This document shows, in pieces, positions 62,713 to 64,000 of a stretch of 64,000 bases of DNA. Origin of the DNA: JAICYJ01 sp963766445 (GTDB taxonomy: Bacteria > Actinomycetota > Thermoleophilia > Gaiellales > JAICJC01); assembly GCA_963766445.1 (NCBI GenBank), contig CAVXZW010000025.1, positions 209,696-273,695 of the forward strand. Reading direction: 5' to 3'. The notes below the pieces were generated by a model. That model saw nothing but the letters and a program-made list of their open reading frames with translations. It had not been told where the DNA came from and did no database searches. Both the position numbers and the translations under genes were made by a program. How positions within the stretch are numbered: position 1 is the stretch's first letter; each line of letters starts with the position of its first letter.

Positions 62713-64000
62713 ATGTCGCAGACGGATGCGGGCTGGGGTGCCCGACCGAGCGGGCGCTACGAGGATCTGGCCGGCCGCTCCGGCCGGTCTTCGCGGAGAT
62801 TCGCGCCACGGCTGTGGAGCGTGATCGCACACATGGATTGCCGCATGCGGAGATCGGCTGGCTGCGCGAGGCCAGTTTCACGACCTTGCGTCTCGATCCC
62901 GCGGCCGGCGGCCACGGCGCGAGCCTGCCGGAGCTGTTCAATCTGCTGATCGAAGCTGTCGCAGGCCGATTCCAACGTCACCAACGCCCTGCGCGCCCAT
63001 TCCGGCTTCACCGAGGACGTGCTCTGCTCGTCTTCGCCCGCGTGGCGCGCCCGTTGGATCGAGCGGATCGGTCAGGGCAAGACGGTCGGCAGCGGCGTGT
63101 CCGAGACGGAGCGGCCAAGGTCGGCCAGTTCGACACGGTGGTACGCCGTCGCGGGCCCGAGCGCGTGGTGGAGGGCCGGAAGTTCTACACCACGGGCGCG
63201 CTGTTCGCGGACTACATCCATCTCTCCGCGCAGGACGAGGACGGGCAGCCCGTCGTCGCCGCGGTGCCGACCCGGGCGCCCGGCGTCGCGATCGTGGACG
63301 ACTGGGACGGCTTCGGCCAAGCCCTCACCGCGAGCGGCACCGCGCGGTTCGAGGGCGTCGTGCTGGCGCCGACCTGATCAAGCCGGACCCGGCGCGCTTC
63401 CCCTACGCGATGGGTTTCTTTCAACTCGTGCATCTGGCGAGCTCGCCGGTATTGGGCGGGCGGCCGCGGAGGACGTGGCCCGCCTCGTGGCCGAGCGCGC
63501 CCCGGCGCCTACAGCCACGGCAATGCCGGCCGCACGGCCGACGACCCGCAGGTCCAGGCCGTGGTCGGGCGCGTGCGCGGCAACGCTTACGCGGCGGGCG
63601 CCGTGGTCCTGAAGGCGGCGGAAGCCCTGCAGCGGGCCTACGAGGCGCACAGCGCTGAAGCGCACGCCCTCGAAGCGCGTCCCGGTTCGGCGCATCGAGA
63701 GCGCGTCACCGGGACGCCAAAGGGCCGGCAGCGCGACGGTCGAGCGCGCGACTCGTCGCTCGCCGATGTCGAGGTCAACCAGGCGGTGACGGTCGTGACG
63801 AACCTCGTCCTGGACGACGACCAGCCTGTTCGACGCGCTCGGCGCCTCCGCGGTGAAGGAGGGGCTCGGGCTCGACCGCTATTGGCGCGACGCCCCACCA
63901 TCGCGTCGCACAACCCGCGGATCTACCGCGACCGCATCGTCGGAGCCTTCGCGGTCAACGGCAGTGAACCGCCGCGCCAGTACCGCGTCGGCACGGCCTG
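62713..64000 (+). pseudogene. SfnB/DszC-like flavin monooxygenase (acyl-CoA dehydrogenase fold), many frameshifts, 3' cut off
   Basis: Read across at least eight frameshifts, the pieces form one protein: MSQTDAGWGARPSG, RPVFAEIRATAVERDRTHG, EIGWLREASFTTLRL, ADSNVTNALRAHSGFTEDVL, RWIERIGQGKTVGS, EGRKFYTTGALFADYIHLSA, DDWDGFGQALTASGTARFEG, KPDPARFPYAMGFFQLVHLA, VGRVRGNAYAAGAVVLKAAE, ASHNPRIYRDRIVGAFAVNG. That order matches acyl-CoA dehydrogenase-like FMNH2-dependent monooxygenases of sulfur scavenging, which cleave sulfones or sulfonates with a reductase partner. Divergent from ssuA, which fits a sulfonate-use locus. It is likely intact in the source organism. Confidence 0.6.

Noticed and set aside
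1..64000. CRISPR arrays, tRNA or rRNA genes, insertion sequences, phage integration sites
   Set aside because: I saw no regularly spaced direct repeats, no tRNA-like T-arm GGTTCGA with acceptor pairing, no transposase and no long terminal repeats.

Overview
The window is high-GC DNA with dense, often 4-bp-overlapping (ATGA/GTGA) genes, many GTG/TTG starts and classic actinobacterial gene groups: Tad pili without a secretin, and a FhaA-FhaB-PP2C-FtsW-PBP-PknB-Ddl cluster. I infer a chromosomal contig from a deep-branching actinobacterium (Thermoleophilia-like). This rests on gene content only and no search was run. Nearly every second gene carries a single frameshift. Most of those I could resolve base by base are +1 insertions, so I read them as sequencing or assembly errors and describe the repaired genes. 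Layout: 1-6 kb holds a partial holin-like membrane protein, an M20 peptidase, a lipoprotein, an ECF sigma/anti-sigma pair, an MFS carrier and RNase D. 6.1-7.6 kb is an NfeD/SPFH pair. 7.6-16.1 kb holds two aa3-type oxidase modules that converge: an A1-type ctaC-ctaD-ctaB set on plus, and an A2-type ctaC-ctaD-ctaE set on minus whose subunit I reads into a universal-stress-like domain. 16-19.4 kb holds an ornithine-cyclodeaminase relative and an ABC-F ATPase. 19.4-30.7 kb is a Tad pilus locus. It opens with regulators (a LuxR-type response regulator flanked by two paralogous receiver-like proteins), followed by two tiny pilins separated by a strong terminator, TadE, a TadG-like protein, CpaB, CpaE, CpaF, a VWA-TadB fusion and TadC. 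30.6-38.2 kb holds a small membrane protein, an ANTAR response regulator with its histidine kinase, an ATP-dependent DNA ligase with a phosphoesterase, glutamine synthetase behind a leader hairpin, and an HD-GYP c-di-GMP phosphodiesterase. 38.5-41.1 kb holds a CDF metal exporter and two envelope proteins. 41.2-51 kb is the Ser/Thr kinase and cell-wall cluster. 51-57 kb holds an ArsR-type regulator with a well-formed leaderless promoter and operator, an MFS carrier, a threonine-dehydratase-like enzyme, a CAP-domain protein, a GABA-type aminotransferase, dCTP deaminase and an NAD-dependent epimerase relative. 58.0-58.25 kb is a free-standing transcription unit (promoter, perfect Shine-Dalgarno, structured body, perfect terminator) that may be a small RNA or a 34-residue peptide gene. 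58.2-61 kb is a DtxR regulator, Rieske ferredoxin, SufU and SufS group. The last 2.1 kb does not fit. At about 61,930 an amidohydrolase C-terminus joins, in mid-protein, the N-terminus of a proteobacterial-looking sulfonate-binding protein SsuA. This is followed by a divergent SfnB/DszC-like flavin monooxygenase carrying at least eight frameshifts in 1.3 kb. I read this as a chimeric, low-coverage contig end, though recent transfer is not excluded. The most interesting candidates are the 58 kb RNA/peptide unit, the VWA-TadB fusion with its paired receiver-like proteins, the subunit I-USP reading frame, and the leader hairpin of glnA.
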